From Acidovorax defluvii (lineage in GTDB: Bacteria; Pseudomonadota; Gammaproteobacteria; Burkholderiales; Burkholderiaceae_C): a stretch of DNA of 64,000 nucleotides. A program made the translations under genes and the position numbers. Of the stretch, positions 9,045-19,152 are shown piece after piece; positions within the stretch are counted from its first letter, which is position 1, and every line of letters starts with the position of its first letter. The DNA lies in NCBI GenBank assembly GCA_003268905.1, contig QLTU01000017.1, forward strand, positions 1-64,000, written 5' to 3'. The notes under the pieces are model-generated. The model ran no database searches. It was not told where the DNA came from and saw nothing but the letters and a program-made list of their open reading frames with translations.

Positions 9045-10052
9045 TCAACGTCGCACTTGCAGCGCACCGGGATTGGCGATATTGGTGGGCGTCCCCTTGA
9101 TGAAGTTCACCACGTTATCAAAGGCAGCACCGAAATACAGTTCGTAGCTGTCCTGCTCGACATACCCGATGTGGGGCGTACAGATGCAGTTCTCCAGGCG
9201 CAGCAGGGCATGGCCTTGCAGGATGGGTTCACTTTCAAAAACGTCCACGGCAGCCAGGCCGGGGCGGCCGCGATTCAGAGCGGCAATCAGGGCATCGGGC
9301 TCAATCAGTTCAGCCCGCGAGGTGTTGACCAGCAGCGCGGTGGGCTTCATGCACGAAAGGTCTTCCAGTGAAATGATGCCGCGGGTCTCGCCATTGAGCC
9401 GCAGGTGCAGGGACAGCACATCGCATTGCGAGAAAAACTCTTCCCGATTGGTGGCCGCCTGGTAACCATCGGTCAGGGCTTGGGCGCGGGACGCTTCGCG
9501 ACCCCAAACGCGCACGTTCATGCCAAACGCGCGGCCATAACCAGCCACCAGTTGACCAATACGGCCATAACCCCAGATTCCCAGCGTTTTTCCGCGCAAC
9601 ACGCTGCCGATGCAGAAGTTGGGAGGCATGGAGGCCGCCTTGAGCCCGGACTGCTGCCACGCGCCGTGCTTGAGGTTGGCAATGTACTGCGGTAACCGTC
9701 GCGTGGCCGCCATCACGAGCGCCCAGGTGAGTTCCGCCGGCGCCACAGGCGATCCAACCCCCTCTGCTACCGCAATGCCGCGTTCGGTGCAGGCTGCCAC
9801 ATCGATATGGCTACCTATCTTGCCGGTTTGGGCAATCAGCTTCAGTCGGGGTAGTTTCTCGACCAGCTGGCGCGTGATCTGGGTGCGTTCACGCACAAGC
9901 ACGATGATGTCGGCATCCTTCAGGCGCACGGCCAACTGTCCTTGACCTTTCACCGTGTTGGTGTAAACCTTCGCAGAATAGGGATCAAGTCGGCTTGCGC
10001 AGTGGAGTTTGCGCACCGCATCCTGATAGTCATCCAATATCACAATATTCAT
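9045..10052 (-). CDS. D-2-hydroxyacid dehydrogenase family protein
   Basis: A 335-residue NAD-dependent dehydrogenase of the phosphoglycerate dehydrogenase superfamily. The Rossmann motif is LGIWGYGRIGQLVAGYGRAF near 165-185. The family signature with the catalytic histidine is CTPHIGYVEQ near 300; the conserved Arg and Glu sit in VNTSRAELIEPDAL and VDVFESEP. I chose the ATG at 10052, giving MNIVILDDYQDAV, a common start in this subgroup. The substrate is unknown; the gene stands alone, so context does not help. It is not the serine-pathway SerA type, which carries an ACT domain. Confidence 0.85.
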   Translation of the reverse strand: MNIVILDDYQDAVRKLHCASRLDPYSAKVYTNTVKGQGQLAVRLKDADIIVLVRERTQITRQLVEKLPRLKLIAQTGKIGSHIDVAACTERGIAVAEGVGSPVAPAELTWALVMAATRRLPQYIANLKHGAWQQSGLKAASMPPNFCIGSVLRGKTLGIWGYGRIGQLVAGYGRAFGMNVRVWGREASRAQALTDGYQAATNREEFFSQCDVLSLHLRLNGETRGIISLEDLSCMKPTALLVNTSRAELIEPDALIAALNRGRPGLAAVDVFESEPILQGHALLRLENCICTPHIGYVEQDSYELYFGAAFDNVVNFIKGTPTNIANPGALQVRR

Positions 10053-10163
10053 CCCGACATTGTGCCTTGGCGTGGACTGGTCGAAGCCTGCTCGGGCCAG
10101 AAGGCCGCTATCAGAATGCAACGTTTTGTGGCGCTCGCAGTTTTGGATATTGGGACACCGGCA

Positions 10164-10382
10164 TCAGTGATGCCATGTATCGCGCGCCGCCATGCGCTCC
10201 AGCTCGGCGCAGACGTCGGCCATGCGGCCCGCGATGACCATGCGCCCGACCTCTGAGCGGGCTGCTGGGTGCAGCACGCGTACCGGGCGTCGGGTGTTTC
10301 GGTGACTGGATGCACCAGGCGCGAAAGTGCCCGACGTCGCACTGTGTACGCGATGTGTGATGTGGCTGCGCGGTACAGACAT
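10164..10382 (-). CDS. Possible small basic protein of unknown function
   Basis: A 72-residue frame starting MSVPRSHITHRVHS and ending VGRMVIAGRMADVCAELERM plus a short tail. The last ~30 residues look protein-like (an amphipathic helix), the rest is Arg/Ser/Pro-rich. The same frame stays open upstream to an ATG at 10595, but that part looks like random high-GC reading. I recognise no family. It may be a real short gene with an uncertain start or a chance frame. The remaining 10383-10722 holds no other gene I can support. Confidence 0.4.
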   Translation of the reverse strand: MSVPRSHITHRVHSATSGTFAPGASSHRNTRRPVRVLHPAARSEVGRMVIAGRMADVCAELERMAARDTWHH

Positions 10383-10722
10383 GCCGACGCTTGCCAGCTG
10401 GCGCAACGGAGGTTTCGACCGCCCGGCAATACCGGAGACCGCGCCCGGTAAGGGGCCTTGGCTGCAGACGCTGGCAGTGCTCGCTGTAGGTGCCGCAGCA
10501 CTGCTCGAAAGCTCGCCACGACTCGGGTGAAGCCAGTGTGCGAGTGCAGAAAACGATTGAGAAAGCGCAGAGAAAGTGGAGAAGGCAAGACGCATGTGAA
10601 AACTCCGTCAATCAGAGGTTGAGCACAGGCAGGATTGCAAAATGGTGCGCGCTCTCAGGGCTGGAAAACCATAAGGTTTTTCCAAACGCCCACCACCTGA
10701 GGCACGCAGCAGGTGGAGGAAA

Positions 10723-11397
10723 TTACATGAGCATGGTGTTGCGGATCAGACCCACAGCCAGGCCTTCAATCTCGAAAACCTCTCCGGGTTGGACAACTAT
10801 GACCGGGTAGTCGGGATTTTCGGGAAGCAACTCGATGGTGCTGGCCGTGCGGCGCAGGCGTTTGACGGTGACATCATCGCCCAGCCTTGCCACCACAATC
10901 TGGCCGTTTCGGGCCTCCCGAGTGGACTGAACGGCAAGCAGGTCGCCATCGATGATGCCGGCGTCGCGCATGGACATGCCGCGCACCTTGAGAAGGTAGT
11001 CGGGCTTGTGCTGGAACAGGCTGTTTTCCACGCTGTAGGTCTGGTCCACATGTTCCTGCGCGAGAATGGGCGAGCCAGCGGCCACGCGACCAATGAGGGG
11101 TAGAACCAGCTGCGACAACCCTGGCATGGGCAGACTGAACTGGGTGCCGCGTGCCGCATTGATGGAGCGCACCGTTTCGTTGCGCAAGCGGATACCGCGG
11201 GAGGTGCCGCTGACCAACTCGATGACGCCCTTGCGCGCAAGGGCCTGCAAGTGCTCTTCTGCGGCGTTGGCCGACTTGAAGCCCAGCTCGGTGGCGATTT
11301 CGGCCCGTGTAGGCGGCGCGCCGGTGCGGGAAATAGCCACCTGGATCAGGTCCAGGATTTGTTGCTGGCGGGCGGTGAGCTTGGGATGGTCGAGCAT
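10723..11397 (-). CDS. lexA: SOS repressor LexA
   Basis: A 224-residue LexA. The winged helix-turn-helix is about residues 1-70 ([20 protein letters not shown]). The self-cleavage bond is A107-G108 in GRVAAGSPI, and the Ser/Lys dyad is S142 ([10 protein letters not shown]) and K179 (DVTVKRLRR). RecA filaments trigger cleavage after DNA damage, relieving repression. The ATG at 11397 gives the standard start [13 protein letters not shown]. Two LexA boxes lie 37-71 bases upstream of the start, so autoregulation is expected. The divergent asparaginase gene shares this control region. Confidence 0.96.
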   Translation of the reverse strand: MLDHPKLTARQQQILDLIQVAISRTGAPPTRAEIATELGFKSANAAEEHLQALARKGVIELVSGTSRGIRLRNETVRSINAARGTQFSLPMPGLSQLVLPLIGRVAAGSPILAQEHVDQTYSVENSLFQHKPDYLLKVRGMSMRDAGIIDGDLLAVQSTREARNGQIVVARLGDDVTVKRLRRTASTIELLPENPDYPVIVVQPGEVFEIEGLAVGLIRNTMLM

Positions 11398-11433
11398 GGC
11401 GTTTCCGGTGCGTGCCACAGTGGTGGCGGATAA

Positions 11434-11449
11434 CTGTTTTTTAATCCAG
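11434..11449. promoter_or_regulatory. LexA box 1
   Basis: CTGTTTTTTAATCCAG fits the 16-base CTG-N10-CAG operator consensus. It lies in the 82-base gap between lexA and the divergent asparaginase gene. Confidence 0.85.
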
Positions 11450-11452
11450 TAA

Positions 11453-11468
11453 CTGTATTTTTCACCAG
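11453..11468. promoter_or_regulatory. LexA box 2
   Basis: CTGTATTTTTCACCAG is a second CTG-N10-CAG operator, three bases after box 1. It ends 11 bases before the asparaginase ATG, so bound LexA would cover that gene's translation start region as well. Confidence 0.85.
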
Positions 11469-11479
11469 TTTTTCAAAGG

Positions 11480-12433
11480 ATGCAAGTGCGCGGACAAAAA
11501 ATTGTGGTGCTGGGGACGGGGGGGACCATCGCCGGCACGGCGGCTGCCGCAGACGACAACATCGGCTACACCGCTGCACAGGTGGGGGTCGAGCAGTTGT
11601 TGCATGCCGTACCCGGCCTGCAAGCGGCGTCAGGTGGCAGTCTGGTCGCCGAGCAGATTGCGCAGCTGGACAGCAAGGACATGGAGTTCAGTGTGTGGGG
11701 CGCGCTTGCACAGCGTTGTGCCAGCGCTCTCGCCGACCCCGACGTGCGCGGCGTGGTTATCACCCACGGCACCGACACGCTGGAAGAGACCGCGTGGTTC
11801 TTGCAGTCGGTGCTGGATGCCCATAAGCCGGTGGTACTGACCTGCGCGATGCGACCCGCAACGGCATTGGTGCCCGATGGCCCGCAGAACCTGCTGGATG
11901 CCGTTGCCGTGGCAACGACTCCAGGCGCCCGGGGCGTTGTGGTGGTGGCAGCCGGCGCGGTGCACTGCGCTCAGCGTGTCCAGAAAGTGCACCCCTACCG
12001 CGTGGATGCGTTCAGCTCAGGCGATGCCGGGCCTTTGGGCTGGGTGGAGGAGGGTGCTGTACGTTTAGTGAAAAATTGGCCTTCAGGCCAATCAAAACAA
12101 GCGCTATTAGCTATGAAAAACATAGCATCTTGTGTGCAATGGCCCCGGGTCGAGGTGGTTCTAAGTTATGCCGGTGCCACCGGTGCTCTGGTGGATTCAC
12201 TGGTGCGCGATGGTGTGCAGGGCATCGTGGTGGCCGCCACGGGGAACGGAACGATCCACCGTGCACTGGAAGGCGCACTGCTGCGCGCCCAGGCTGCCGG
12301 AGTGCGTGTGGTGCGTTCCACGCGCTGCCCGGAGGGCCAGATTTTGCCCAAGCCCGGCGATACGTTTGCGGTTTCCCGGGGCTTGTCTGCGGTGAAGGCG
12401 CGCATCTCGCTGATGCTGGAACTACTGGCGTAA
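11480..12433 (+). CDS. Asparaginase (L-asparaginase/Glu-tRNA amidotransferase GatD family)
   Basis: A 317-residue asparaginase that would hydrolyse L-asparagine to aspartate and ammonia. The first catalytic loop is GTGGTIAG (nucleophile T13) and the second THGTDTLEET (T98, D99). There is no signal peptide, so it is cytoplasmic. Residues ~197-217 (KNWPSGQSKQALLAMKNIAS) are encoded by a reversed copy of the dispersed Comamonadaceae repeat and look like an insertion in a surface linker before the C-terminal domain. The start lies 11 bases after a LexA box, and no good Shine-Dalgarno precedes it. Confidence 0.88.
   Translation: MQVRGQKIVVLGTGGTIAGTAAAADDNIGYTAAQVGVEQLLHAVPGLQAASGGSLVAEQIAQLDSKDMEFSVWGALAQRCASALADPDVRGVVITHGTDTLEETAWFLQSVLDAHKPVVLTCAMRPATALVPDGPQNLLDAVAVATTPGARGVVVVAAGAVHCAQRVQKVHPYRVDAFSSGDAGPLGWVEEGAVRLVKNWPSGQSKQALLAMKNIASCVQWPRVEVVLSYAGATGALVDSLVRDGVQGIVVAATGNGTIHRALEGALLRAQAAGVRVVRSTRCPEGQILPKPGDTFAVSRGLSAVKARISLMLELLA
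12069..12130 (-). repeat. Dispersed repeat (family 1) inside the asparaginase gene
   Basis: Read on the minus strand this contains TCATAGCTAATAGCGCTTG followed by a GGCC-rich end, the core of the dispersed repeat. It is in frame with the coding sequence. Confidence 0.7.
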
Positions 12434-12550
12434 CGGCTTTATGGTTGTGCCGCGGTGGCCGCCAACGCCGCGGTGCATGCAAGGTGCAACACTGGCCGCG
12501 CGCTTGCCGCACCGGACAAAGGCCGGTGCGTTACCCCAACGTGGAGCGCT

Positions 12551-13222
<672 letters not shown>

Positions 13223-13364
13223 TTAGAAATCGGCCGGCACTGCTGGCAGAAGGCGCAGGCGCACGCCCAAGACGCAGTACTCTCTTTGCGTTCAAGGATA
13301 GCATGTGAGTGCCTTGCCCTGGCTTACGTCAGCGCACCCCTATCAGGTGGCGACGTGCGTGGTT

Positions 13365-14171
13365 TCAGGCCAGCAGTGCCCGCACCCGGTTCAGATCGGC
13401 GGGGGTGTCCACGCCGGGGCCGGGCGCCTCTGCGGTGATGTGCACGGCGATGCGGTGCCCGTGCCAAAGTGCCCGCAACTGCTCCAGAGCCTCCACCGTC
13501 TCGGTGGGTGCCTGGGACAGGCCGGGAAACTGCCGCAGAAAACCCGCGCGATAGCTGTAAATGCCGATATGGCGCAGCGGCGCAAATCCGGTCAGGGCAG
13601 CAATCCCGGGCGCGGCCTGTGCCGCTGCCCCTTGCCACCAGGCCTTGCCTGCATGGTCGCGGGCGTGCGGAATCGGCGCACGGCTGAAGTAATGGGCCAG
13701 GCCCCGGGCGTCCAGCACCACCTTGACGACGTTGGGGTTCTCATAATCGGCCAGGGTGTCGATGGCATGGGCTGCGGTACCCATGCTCGCCTCGGGCCGC
13801 GCGGGCAGCAGGGCCGCCACGGCGTCGATGAGCGCCGGGTCCATCAGGGGTTCGTCGCCCTGCACGTTGACCACCACCGCATCACCGTCCAGCCCAAGCT
13901 GCGTGCAGGCTTCTGCCAGCCGGTCGCTGCCGCTGGCGTGGTCGGTGCGCGTAAGCAGGGCCTGCACGCCGTGGGCCTGGCAGGCTTGCAGAATGCGCGG
14001 GTCGTCGGCGGCCACCACCACGCGGGTCGCAGCGCTTTGGGCGGCACGGCGGGCCACATGCACCACCATGGGTAGGCCGGCGATATCGGCCAGGGGCTTG
14101 TCGGGCAGGCGGCTCGATGCCATGCGTGCCGGGATCAGCACCGTGAACCCCGTTGCCGTGGCTGGGCTCAC
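13365..14171 (-). CDS. kdsB: 3-deoxy-manno-octulosonate cytidylyltransferase (CMP-KDO synthetase)
   Basis: A 268-residue nucleotidyltransferase that activates KDO with CTP for lipopolysaccharide core synthesis. Landmarks are [20 protein letters not shown] (nucleotide-binding loop), [20 protein letters not shown] (metal-binding Asp) and YFSRAPIPH. It starts inside the upstream Trm112 gene (ATGA, four-base overlap) and belongs to the exbB-exbD-lpxK-Trm112-kdsB block, a layout that joins lipid A and KDO enzymes. Confidence 0.96.
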   Translation of the reverse strand: MSPATATGFTVLIPARMASSRLPDKPLADIAGLPMVVHVARRAAQSAATRVVVAADDPRILQACQAHGVQALLTRTDHASGSDRLAEACTQLGLDGDAVVVNVQGDEPLMDPALIDAVAALLPARPEASMGTAAHAIDTLADYENPNVVKVVLDARGLAHYFSRAPIPHARDHAGKAWWQGAAAQAAPGIAALTGFAPLRHIGIYSYRAGFLRQFPGLSQAPTETVEALEQLRALWHGHRIAVHITAEAPGPGVDTPADLNRVRALLA

Positions 14172-14350
14172 GCCTGCAGCTCCTCGTCCGTCAGGGTGCG
14201 CGCCTCGTTTTCCAGCAGCACGGGAATTCCGTCGCGTACGGGATAGGCCAGTCGCGCGCTGCGCGACACCAGTTCCTGGCGCTCGCGGTCATAGGTCAAC
14301 GGACCTTTGGTGACAGGGCAGACGAGCAGTTCAAGCAGTTTGGGATCCAT
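14168..14350 (-). CDS. ycaR: Trm112 family protein (YcaR type)
   Basis: A 60-residue protein starting [18 protein letters not shown]. This is the usual one between lpxK and kdsB. The beta/gamma version keeps only part of the zinc-binding cysteines (one CP motif visible here), and its role in bacteria is not settled. It lies 18 bases downstream of lpxK and overlaps kdsB by four bases, so all three are likely translated from one message. Confidence 0.93.
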   Translation of the reverse strand: MDPKLLELLVCPVTKGPLTYDRERQELVSRSARLAYPVRDGIPVLLENEARTLTDEELQA

Positions 14351-14368
14351 GACGGCATTTTCCGGAAA

Positions 14369-15439
14369 TCAGGCAGAGGGGGATGATAGCGGCGTGGCCC
14401 GCCACGGCGCGAGCCGGCGATCCAGCGCTTTCATGAAGGCGGGATCGATGTTGAGCTCCAGTGGCACCGCCAGCGCATCGGGGTGCAGTAACCAGAGCTT
14501 CACGGCATCCTTTTCAGTGCAAATAAGGACTATTTCCTTATCTGAAGGGCGCTCCCAGCTATTGAAATCATAGTGATCAGGCAGTGCCTCGGCACCCGCC
14601 AGTTGCAGCCCTTGCGCCCGCAGCATGGCAAAAAATTCCTCGGGCCGGGCGATGGCGGCGATGGCGTGCAAAGGCTGGCGTTGCAGGGATACCAAAGCAA
14701 CCTTCTGGCCGTCTGCGCGCAGGGCATGGGGCGCCAGCTTGCGCTGCATCGCAAAACCGGGAGCACGCCCGGCGGGGGGCTTGCCAGCATGCAACACCCA
14801 GTCCACGGGGCGGGGCCAGGGCTCGCGCAGGGGGCCGGCGGGCAGCAAAAAGCCATTGCCCACGCCGTCACTGTTGAAAACGCAGATCTCCAGGTCGCGC
14901 GCCAGGGCCAGGTGCTGCAGGCCATCGTCACACACCAGCACATCGGTGCCGGGGTGTGCGGCCCGCAGGGCGCGCGCTGCCGTAATGCGCCGGGGCGCCA
15001 CGAAAACGGGCGCGCGGGTGGCCCGGGCGATCAGCGCGGGTTCGTCGCCCACCTCTGGCGCCGGGCTGTCGGGCAGCACCGCGCGGCAGTCGTGGGTGCT
15101 GCGGCCATAGCCGCGCGAGATCACGCCAGGCTGCCAGCCCTGCGCCTGCAAATGCCGCACCAGTGCAATCACTACGGGGGTTTTGCCTGCGCCGCCGGCA
15201 ATCACGTTGCCCACCACGATGACGGGAACGCCTGCATGTTCGCTGCGCAACCAGCGCAGCCGGTACAACCCGCGCCGCAGTGCCACCAGCGCGCCATAAA
15301 TCAGAGAAATTGGCCACAGGGCCCAGGCCACAGGCCCGCGTGTACGCCAGACACGCGCCATGCCCGTGGGCGGCGGGCTACCGGTAACCGGGGTGACTGT
15401 GGTGGGCGGGGAGGGCGGCTGCGGCCCGGCGGCAGCCAT
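14369..15439 (-). CDS. lpxK: Tetraacyldisaccharide 4'-kinase
   Basis: A 356-residue lipid A kinase, membrane-associated through an N-terminal helix ([18 protein letters not shown]). The Walker A variant is [19 protein letters not shown], followed by VISRGYGR and [10 protein letters not shown], all typical. I chose the ATG at 15439, five bases after the exbD stop; a second ATG 26 codons in is possible, as the first ~25 residues are low-complexity. Near the C-terminus (residues ~289-307) the frame passes through a reversed copy of the dispersed repeat. A longer open frame up to 16003 is only the shadow of exbD read in another frame. Confidence 0.93.
   Translation of the reverse strand: MAAAGPQPPSPPTTVTPVTGSPPPTGMARVWRTRGPVAWALWPISLIYGALVALRRGLYRLRWLRSEHAGVPVIVVGNVIAGGAGKTPVVIALVRHLQAQGWQPGVISRGYGRSTHDCRAVLPDSPAPEVGDEPALIARATRAPVFVAPRRITAARALRAAHPGTDVLVCDDGLQHLALARDLEICVFNSDGVGNGFLLPAGPLREPWPRPVDWVLHAGKPPAGRAPGFAMQRKLAPHALRADGQKVALVSLQRQPLHAIAAIARPEEFFAMLRAQGLQLAGAEALPDHYDFNSWERPSDKEIVLICTEKDAVKLWLLHPDALAVPLELNIDPAFMKALDRRLAPWRATPLSSPSA
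14519..14575 (-). repeat. Dispersed repeat (family 1) inside lpxK
   Basis: On the minus strand it reads ATTTCAATAGCTGGGAGCGC and then a CCTT...AAGG stretch, matching the dispersed repeat core. It stays in frame and encodes roughly [14 protein letters not shown]. Confidence 0.6.
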
Positions 15440-15444
15440 GGTGC

Positions 15445-15882
15445 CTAGCGGCCGTTGCCCGAACGGGCCGATGCCGAGGACTGCGTTGCGAAGGTGATCT
15501 GGCTGAGGCCCACGCGCCGCGCGGCCTCCATCACGGTAACGACCGACTGGTGCGGCGCAGTGGCATCTGCACTGATGATGACCACGCTGTCGCGGCCTGC
15601 GCCGGCGGCCTGGCCCAGTGCACGGGCCACAGCGTCCACGCCCTTGCCATCCACTGCAGCCTTGTTGACGGCATAGCGTCCGTCGGCCGCCACGGCCACG
15701 ATCACCTCCTTGGGATGGTCGCGCTGCTGCTCTGCGTCGGCCACGGGCAGCGTCAGTTGCAGTTCGGTGAACTTGCTGTAGGTGGTGGTCAGCATCATGA
15801 AGATGAGGATCACCAGCAGCACGTCGATGAACGGGATCAGGTTGATCTCCGGCTCGTCCTTCTGGCGGGGGCGGAAATTCAT
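15445..15882 (-). CDS. exbD: Biopolymer transport protein ExbD/TolR
   Basis: A 145-residue ExbD/TolR protein with one N-terminal span. The span [21 protein letters not shown] carries the proton-channel aspartate (IPFIDVLL). The periplasmic part follows. With ExbB it converts proton motive force into work by a TonB- or TolA-type partner, none of which is in the window. The gene sits 50 bases after exbB and just before lpxK, a common Comamonadaceae and Burkholderiales arrangement. Confidence 0.94.
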   Translation of the reverse strand: MNFRPRQKDEPEINLIPFIDVLLVILIFMMLTTTYSKFTELQLTLPVADAEQQRDHPKEVIVAVAADGRYAVNKAAVDGKGVDAVARALGQAAGAGRDSVVIISADATAPHQSVVTVMEAARRVGLSQITFATQSSASARSGNGR

Positions 15883-15932
15883 CGGCAGGGTCTTTCAGGC
15901 GAAGGGCTGGGCGGCACCGTTGTGCTTTGGGC

Positions 15933-16574
15933 TTACTTGCGCAGCCGCAGGATGTGGCGCACGAACTGCTCGGAAGCCAGCTCCAGCGTAAGCAGATAGG
16001 CATCGACGCGGCTGCGGAAATATCGCCAGAAAATCAGCGCCGGAATCGCCACGATCAGGCCGAATGCCGTGTTGTACAGCGCCACCGAAATGCCGTGCGC
16101 CAGCTGCGCCGGATTGCCGCCACCCATGGCCTGGCTGGCACCGCCAGTGCCCACTTGCGAGCCGAAGATCTCGATCATGCCGATGACGGTGCCCAGCAGT
16201 CCCAGCAGCGGGGCCGCCGAGGCGATGGTTGCCAGGGCATTGAGGTATTTTTCGAGCCGGTGTGCCACGGCGCGGCCTGTGCCTTCCATGGTGGCGCGCA
16301 GGTCCGCCTCGGTGCACTGGGGATTGTTGTTGAAGGCGCGCAACCCGCTGGCCAGCACCTCACCCAGCGCAGAGTTTTGTGCCAGCTGGTTCACCACGTC
16401 GGGCGTGGGCACGGCCTTGGCCGAGACGGTAATGGCTTCGTCCAGCAGTTTGGGGGGGGCGACGCGGGCTGTTTTCAGGGCTACAAAACGCTCGAAAATC
16501 AGCGCCAGAGCCAGGACGGAGCAGGCGATCAGCGGCCAGATGGGCCAGCCTGCGGCTTGTATGATGGACAGCAA
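15933..16574 (-). CDS. exbB: Biopolymer transport protein ExbB/TolQ (MotA/TolQ/ExbB proton channel)
   Basis: A 213-residue membrane protein with three spans: about 12-30, 115-140 and 160-182. The channel region [20 protein letters not shown] is the signature of the family. It is the first gene of the exbB-exbD-lpxK-Trm112-kdsB block. TolQ is the close alternative, but the absence of tolA/tolB/pal nearby favours ExbB. Confidence 0.94.
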   Translation of the reverse strand: MLSIIQAAGWPIWPLIACSVLALALIFERFVALKTARVAPPKLLDEAITVSAKAVPTPDVVNQLAQNSALGEVLASGLRAFNNNPQCTEADLRATMEGTGRAVAHRLEKYLNALATIASAAPLLGLLGTVIGMIEIFGSQVGTGGASQAMGGGNPAQLAHGISVALYNTAFGLIVAIPALIFWRYFRSRVDAYLLTLELASEQFVRHILRLRK

Positions 16575-16925
16575 TTCTCTCTCCGCTCGGGTGAAGGCAA
16601 GCGCTGATTATGACCCAGCTTGTCGGGCTGCCCTGGACACAAAAGGTTACGAGAAGGTACACGCCGAAAGCCTTTTTTTCACCCACAAAATCTGTGGATA
16701 ACTTTGTGGGCAACTGGGCTTCATGGCCTCGCAAAGTGGCGCCAAACCGTGGCTTCAACAGATTGATGAAAAATTGATCAGTGAAAAATCTTTATAAATC
16801 AACAGGTTGCACCAATGTCCGTGGTTTCTGGCGGGTTCTGGTGCCAGGCGCCAAAGCGGCTGTCGCTCGCTCATCGCTGTGGAATAGTCACACTGTGCAT
16901 CGCCTGCAAACGCTGGCTCTGCCGC
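16575..16925. other. Divergent intergenic region between exbB and xseA with a DnaA-box match
   Basis: No gene is visible in these ~350 bases. They must hold the promoters of both neighbours. A perfect DnaA-box sequence (TGTGGATAA, the complement of TTATCCACA) lies at 16693-16701; a single box may be chance. An in-frame ATG for xseA at 16815 exists but would add 37 residues not seen in the family. Confidence 0.5.
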
Positions 16926-18251
16926 ATGTCTGAGCCCTCCAACCCAGTGGCCACGCCACGTATCTGGGAAGTTGGCGCCCTGTGCCGCGCCATTGCTGAT
17001 GCGCTGGAGTCGCGCTTCAATCCTGTGGCCGTGCGCGGCGAGATCACGGGCTTTTCGCGCGCGTCCAGCGGGCATTGCTACTTTTCAGTCAAAGACGCGA
17101 ACGGCCAGTTGCGCTGCGCCATGTTCCGCCGCTCTGCCAGCCTGCTTGACTTTTCGCCGCGCGATGGCGAATTGGTGGAGTTGCGCGGGCGCATCGGTGT
17201 GTACGAGGCCCGGGGGGACTTGCAATTCATCGTCGAGAGCATGCAGCGCGCGGGGCAGGGTGCCCTGTTCGAGCAGTTTCTGCGTCTGAAGGCGCAACTG
17301 GAGCGCGAAGGCCTCTTTGATGCAACACGTAAACGCCCCCTGCCGTTGCAGCCACGCGGCATTGGCCTGGTCACATCGCCGGGCGCAGCGGCGCTGCACG
17401 ATGTGGTGACGGCCTTGCGCCGCAGAGTGCCGCATATTCCGGTGGTGCTGGTGCCGGCGCTGGTGCAAGGGGCGGCGGCGCCGCAATCGCTGATTGCTGC
17501 GCTATCGAAACTGTATCTGCTAGCGCAGGCAGGAAAAGGGCCAGGTGCCGATTTGGCTCAATATCCTGCGATTGACGTGATTTTGCTGGTGCGCGGCGGC
17601 GGGTCGATGGAAGACCTGTGGGCCTTCAATGACGAGCAGCTGGCGCGCACCATCGTGCAAAGCCCGGTGCCGCTGATTTGCGGCGTGGGCCACGAAACCG
17701 ATTTCACCATTGCCGACTTTTGCGCCGACCTGCGCGCGCCCACGCCCACGGCAGCGGCCGAGCTGGTGGCCCAGTCGCGCGAGGTGTGGCTGGGGGCTCT
17801 GGGCCTGCTGGCGGGCCGGCTGGCCGACGGGCTGCAGCGCCAGCTCGATGCCCGCCATCAGCGGCTGGACCAGGCTGCGGCCCGCCTGGGCCGCCCCTCG
17901 GGCCTGGTGGCCCGCCAGCAGATGCAGCTGGCGCGTATGGCCCAGCGCATGCGCCACGGGTTGCTATTAAAAATGCAGCAGCTTGCGCAATACCAGCAAG
18001 CGCTAGAGGCCGATTTGCCTGAAAAACTGCACCGCCGGCTCGCGCTGCACGCCGATCGGCTGGACCGCGCCGCCCTGCGGCTGCAACTGCTCGACCCGCG
18101 CCTGGTGCTGCAGCGTGGCTATGCGCTGCTCACCGACACGCAGGGCCAGGCGGTGACCAGCGTGCGCCAGGCGCAGCCCGGTGATGCCCTGCGCGCCACG
18201 CTGGCCGATGGCGCGGTGGATGTCACCGTGGTGCAGCCGCGCCTGTTGTAG
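16926..18251 (+). CDS. xseA: Exodeoxyribonuclease VII large subunit
   Basis: A 441-residue XseA, catalytic subunit of the nuclease that degrades single-stranded DNA. The N-terminal OB fold covers about 8-105 ([38 protein letters not shown]). The catalytic domain has [34 protein letters not shown] and [21 protein letters not shown] long helical C-terminal region follows. Two stretches, residues ~195-211 and ~346-364, are encoded by in-frame copies of the dispersed repeat. No xseB lies nearby. Confidence 0.95.
   Translation: MSEPSNPVATPRIWEVGALCRAIADALESRFNPVAVRGEITGFSRASSGHCYFSVKDANGQLRCAMFRRSASLLDFSPRDGELVELRGRIGVYEARGDLQFIVESMQRAGQGALFEQFLRLKAQLEREGLFDATRKRPLPLQPRGIGLVTSPGAAALHDVVTALRRRVPHIPVVLVPALVQGAAAPQSLIAALSKLYLLAQAGKGPGADLAQYPAIDVILLVRGGGSMEDLWAFNDEQLARTIVQSPVPLICGVGHETDFTIADFCADLRAPTPTAAAELVAQSREVWLGALGLLAGRLADGLQRQLDARHQRLDQAAARLGRPSGLVARQQMQLARMAQRMRHGLLLKMQQLAQYQQALEADLPEKLHRRLALHADRLDRAALRLQLLDPRLVLQRGYALLTDTQGQAVTSVRQAQPGDALRATLADGAVDVTVVQPRLL
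17507..17556 (+). repeat. Dispersed repeat (family 1), degenerate copy inside xseA
   Basis: TATCTGCTAGCGCAGGCAGG and a following GGTGCCGATTTGGC end match the repeat core and tail (ATAGCTGCTAGCGCTTGC...GAGGCCGATTT) with several mismatches. The reading frame is preserved. Confidence 0.5.
17961..18017 (+). repeat. Dispersed repeat (family 1) inside xseA
   Basis: AGCAAGCGCTAGAGGCCGAT is an excellent match to the tail of the dispersed repeat; the head is ATGCAGCAGCTTGCGC. It encodes about [20 protein letters not shown]. Confidence 0.75.
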
Positions 18252-18442
18252 CGGGTGGGCAGTGCCGCCGCCGCGCGCACCCGCTGTAGGACAAATGCGC
18301 CTTTGCGGGGCTGCGGTGGGTGTTGGCATGCCCCATGCAGCACAGGTCTATTGATCTTCCTACAATGCCGGTTCACCTCTGCCCGATCGCATTGCTGCTC
18401 GGTAACGGGGCATCCCAGAATTTCAAACCACGAGGAAACACC

Positions 18443-19024
18443 ATGGAACACACCCTTCCCCCGCTGCCCTATGCCATCGACGCCCTGGCCCCGCATTACA
18501 GCCAGGAAACGCTCGAATACCACCACGGCAAGCACCACAACGCTTATGTGGTGAACCTCAACAACCTGCAAAAGGGCACCGAGTTTGAAGCCATGACGCT
18601 CGAAGAGATCGTCAAGAAGTCGTCCGGCGGCATCTACAACAACGCTGCCCAGATCTGGAACCACACCTTCTTCTGGAGCTGCATGGCACCCCAGGGCGGC
18701 GGCGAGCCCACGGGCGCGCTGGCTGCGGCCATCAACGCCAAGTTCGGCTCTTTCGCCGCCTTCAAGGAAGCCTTCGTCAAGTCGGCTGTGGGCAACTTTG
18801 GCTCGGGCTGGACGTGGCTGGTGAAGAAGCCCGATGGCAGCGTGGACATCGTTAACACCGGCGCCGCCGGCACGCCGCTGACCACCGCCGACAAGGCGCT
18901 GCTCACGGTGGACGTGTGGGAACACGCCTATTACATTGACTACCGCAACCAGCGCCCCAAGTTTGTCGAAACCTTCCTGGGCAACCTGGTGAACTGGAAG
19001 TTCGCCGAAGCCAACTTCGCCTGA
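18443..19024 (+). CDS. sodB: Superoxide dismutase (Fe type)
   Basis: A 193-residue Fe/Mn-family superoxide dismutase. Metal ligands are H27 (LEYHHGKHH), H74 (NHTFFW), D157 and H161 ([13 protein letters not shown]). The pattern around [14 protein letters not shown] and GSGWTWLV is that of the iron enzyme. It is cytoplasmic, with no signal peptide. A GAGGAAAC Shine-Dalgarno sits before the ATG. A terminator follows, so this is a single-gene transcript. Confidence 0.95.
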   Translation: MEHTLPPLPYAIDALAPHYSQETLEYHHGKHHNAYVVNLNNLQKGTEFEAMTLEEIVKKSSGGIYNNAAQIWNHTFFWSCMAPQGGGEPTGALAAAINAKFGSFAAFKEAFVKSAVGNFGSGWTWLVKKPDGSVDIVNTGAAGTPLTTADKALLTVDVWEHAYYIDYRNQRPKFVETFLGNLVNWKFAEANFA

Positions 19025-19055
19025 AGCAGTTAGCGCAGGCGAAAGCCTCGTCACC

Positions 19056-19081
19056 AAAAAAACGGCCCTCGGGCCGTTTTG
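19056..19081 (+). terminator. Rho-independent terminator of sodB
   Basis: AAAACGGCCC and GGGCCGTTTT form a tight stem with a two-base loop, ending in T. It lies 32 bases after the sodB stop. Confidence 0.88.
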
Positions 19082-19090
19082 TGCTTTTTG

Positions 19091-19138
19091 GGGCTGCAGC
19101 GCTTTTATGGAAAGCGCTTGTAGCTACATAAATAATAG
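19091..19138 (-). repeat. Dispersed repeat (family 1), intergenic
   Basis: GCTTTTATGGAAAGCGCTTG and TAGCTAC form a partial copy of the repeat between sodB and the DUF192 gene. Confidence 0.55.
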
Positions 19139-19152
19139 CGAACAGTGACGCA

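Noticed and set aside
9045..10052. Assignment of the 2-hydroxyacid dehydrogenase as serA
   Set aside because: It has only 335 residues, no ACT domain and no serine-pathway neighbour.
12509..12533. GC-rich hairpin between the asparaginase gene and adk, considered as a terminator
   Set aside because: The stem is good (CGCACCGG/CCGGTGCG) but there is no T run on either side.
14369..16003. A 544-codon frame that looks like an N-terminal extension or fusion of lpxK
   Set aside because: The extra part is exbD read in another frame; exbD itself is clear and lpxK has its own ATG five bases after the exbD stop.
16693..16701. A single DnaA-box match upstream of xseA, considered as part of an origin
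   Set aside because: Only one box, no AT-rich unwinding region with clustered boxes, and no dnaA or dnaN nearby.
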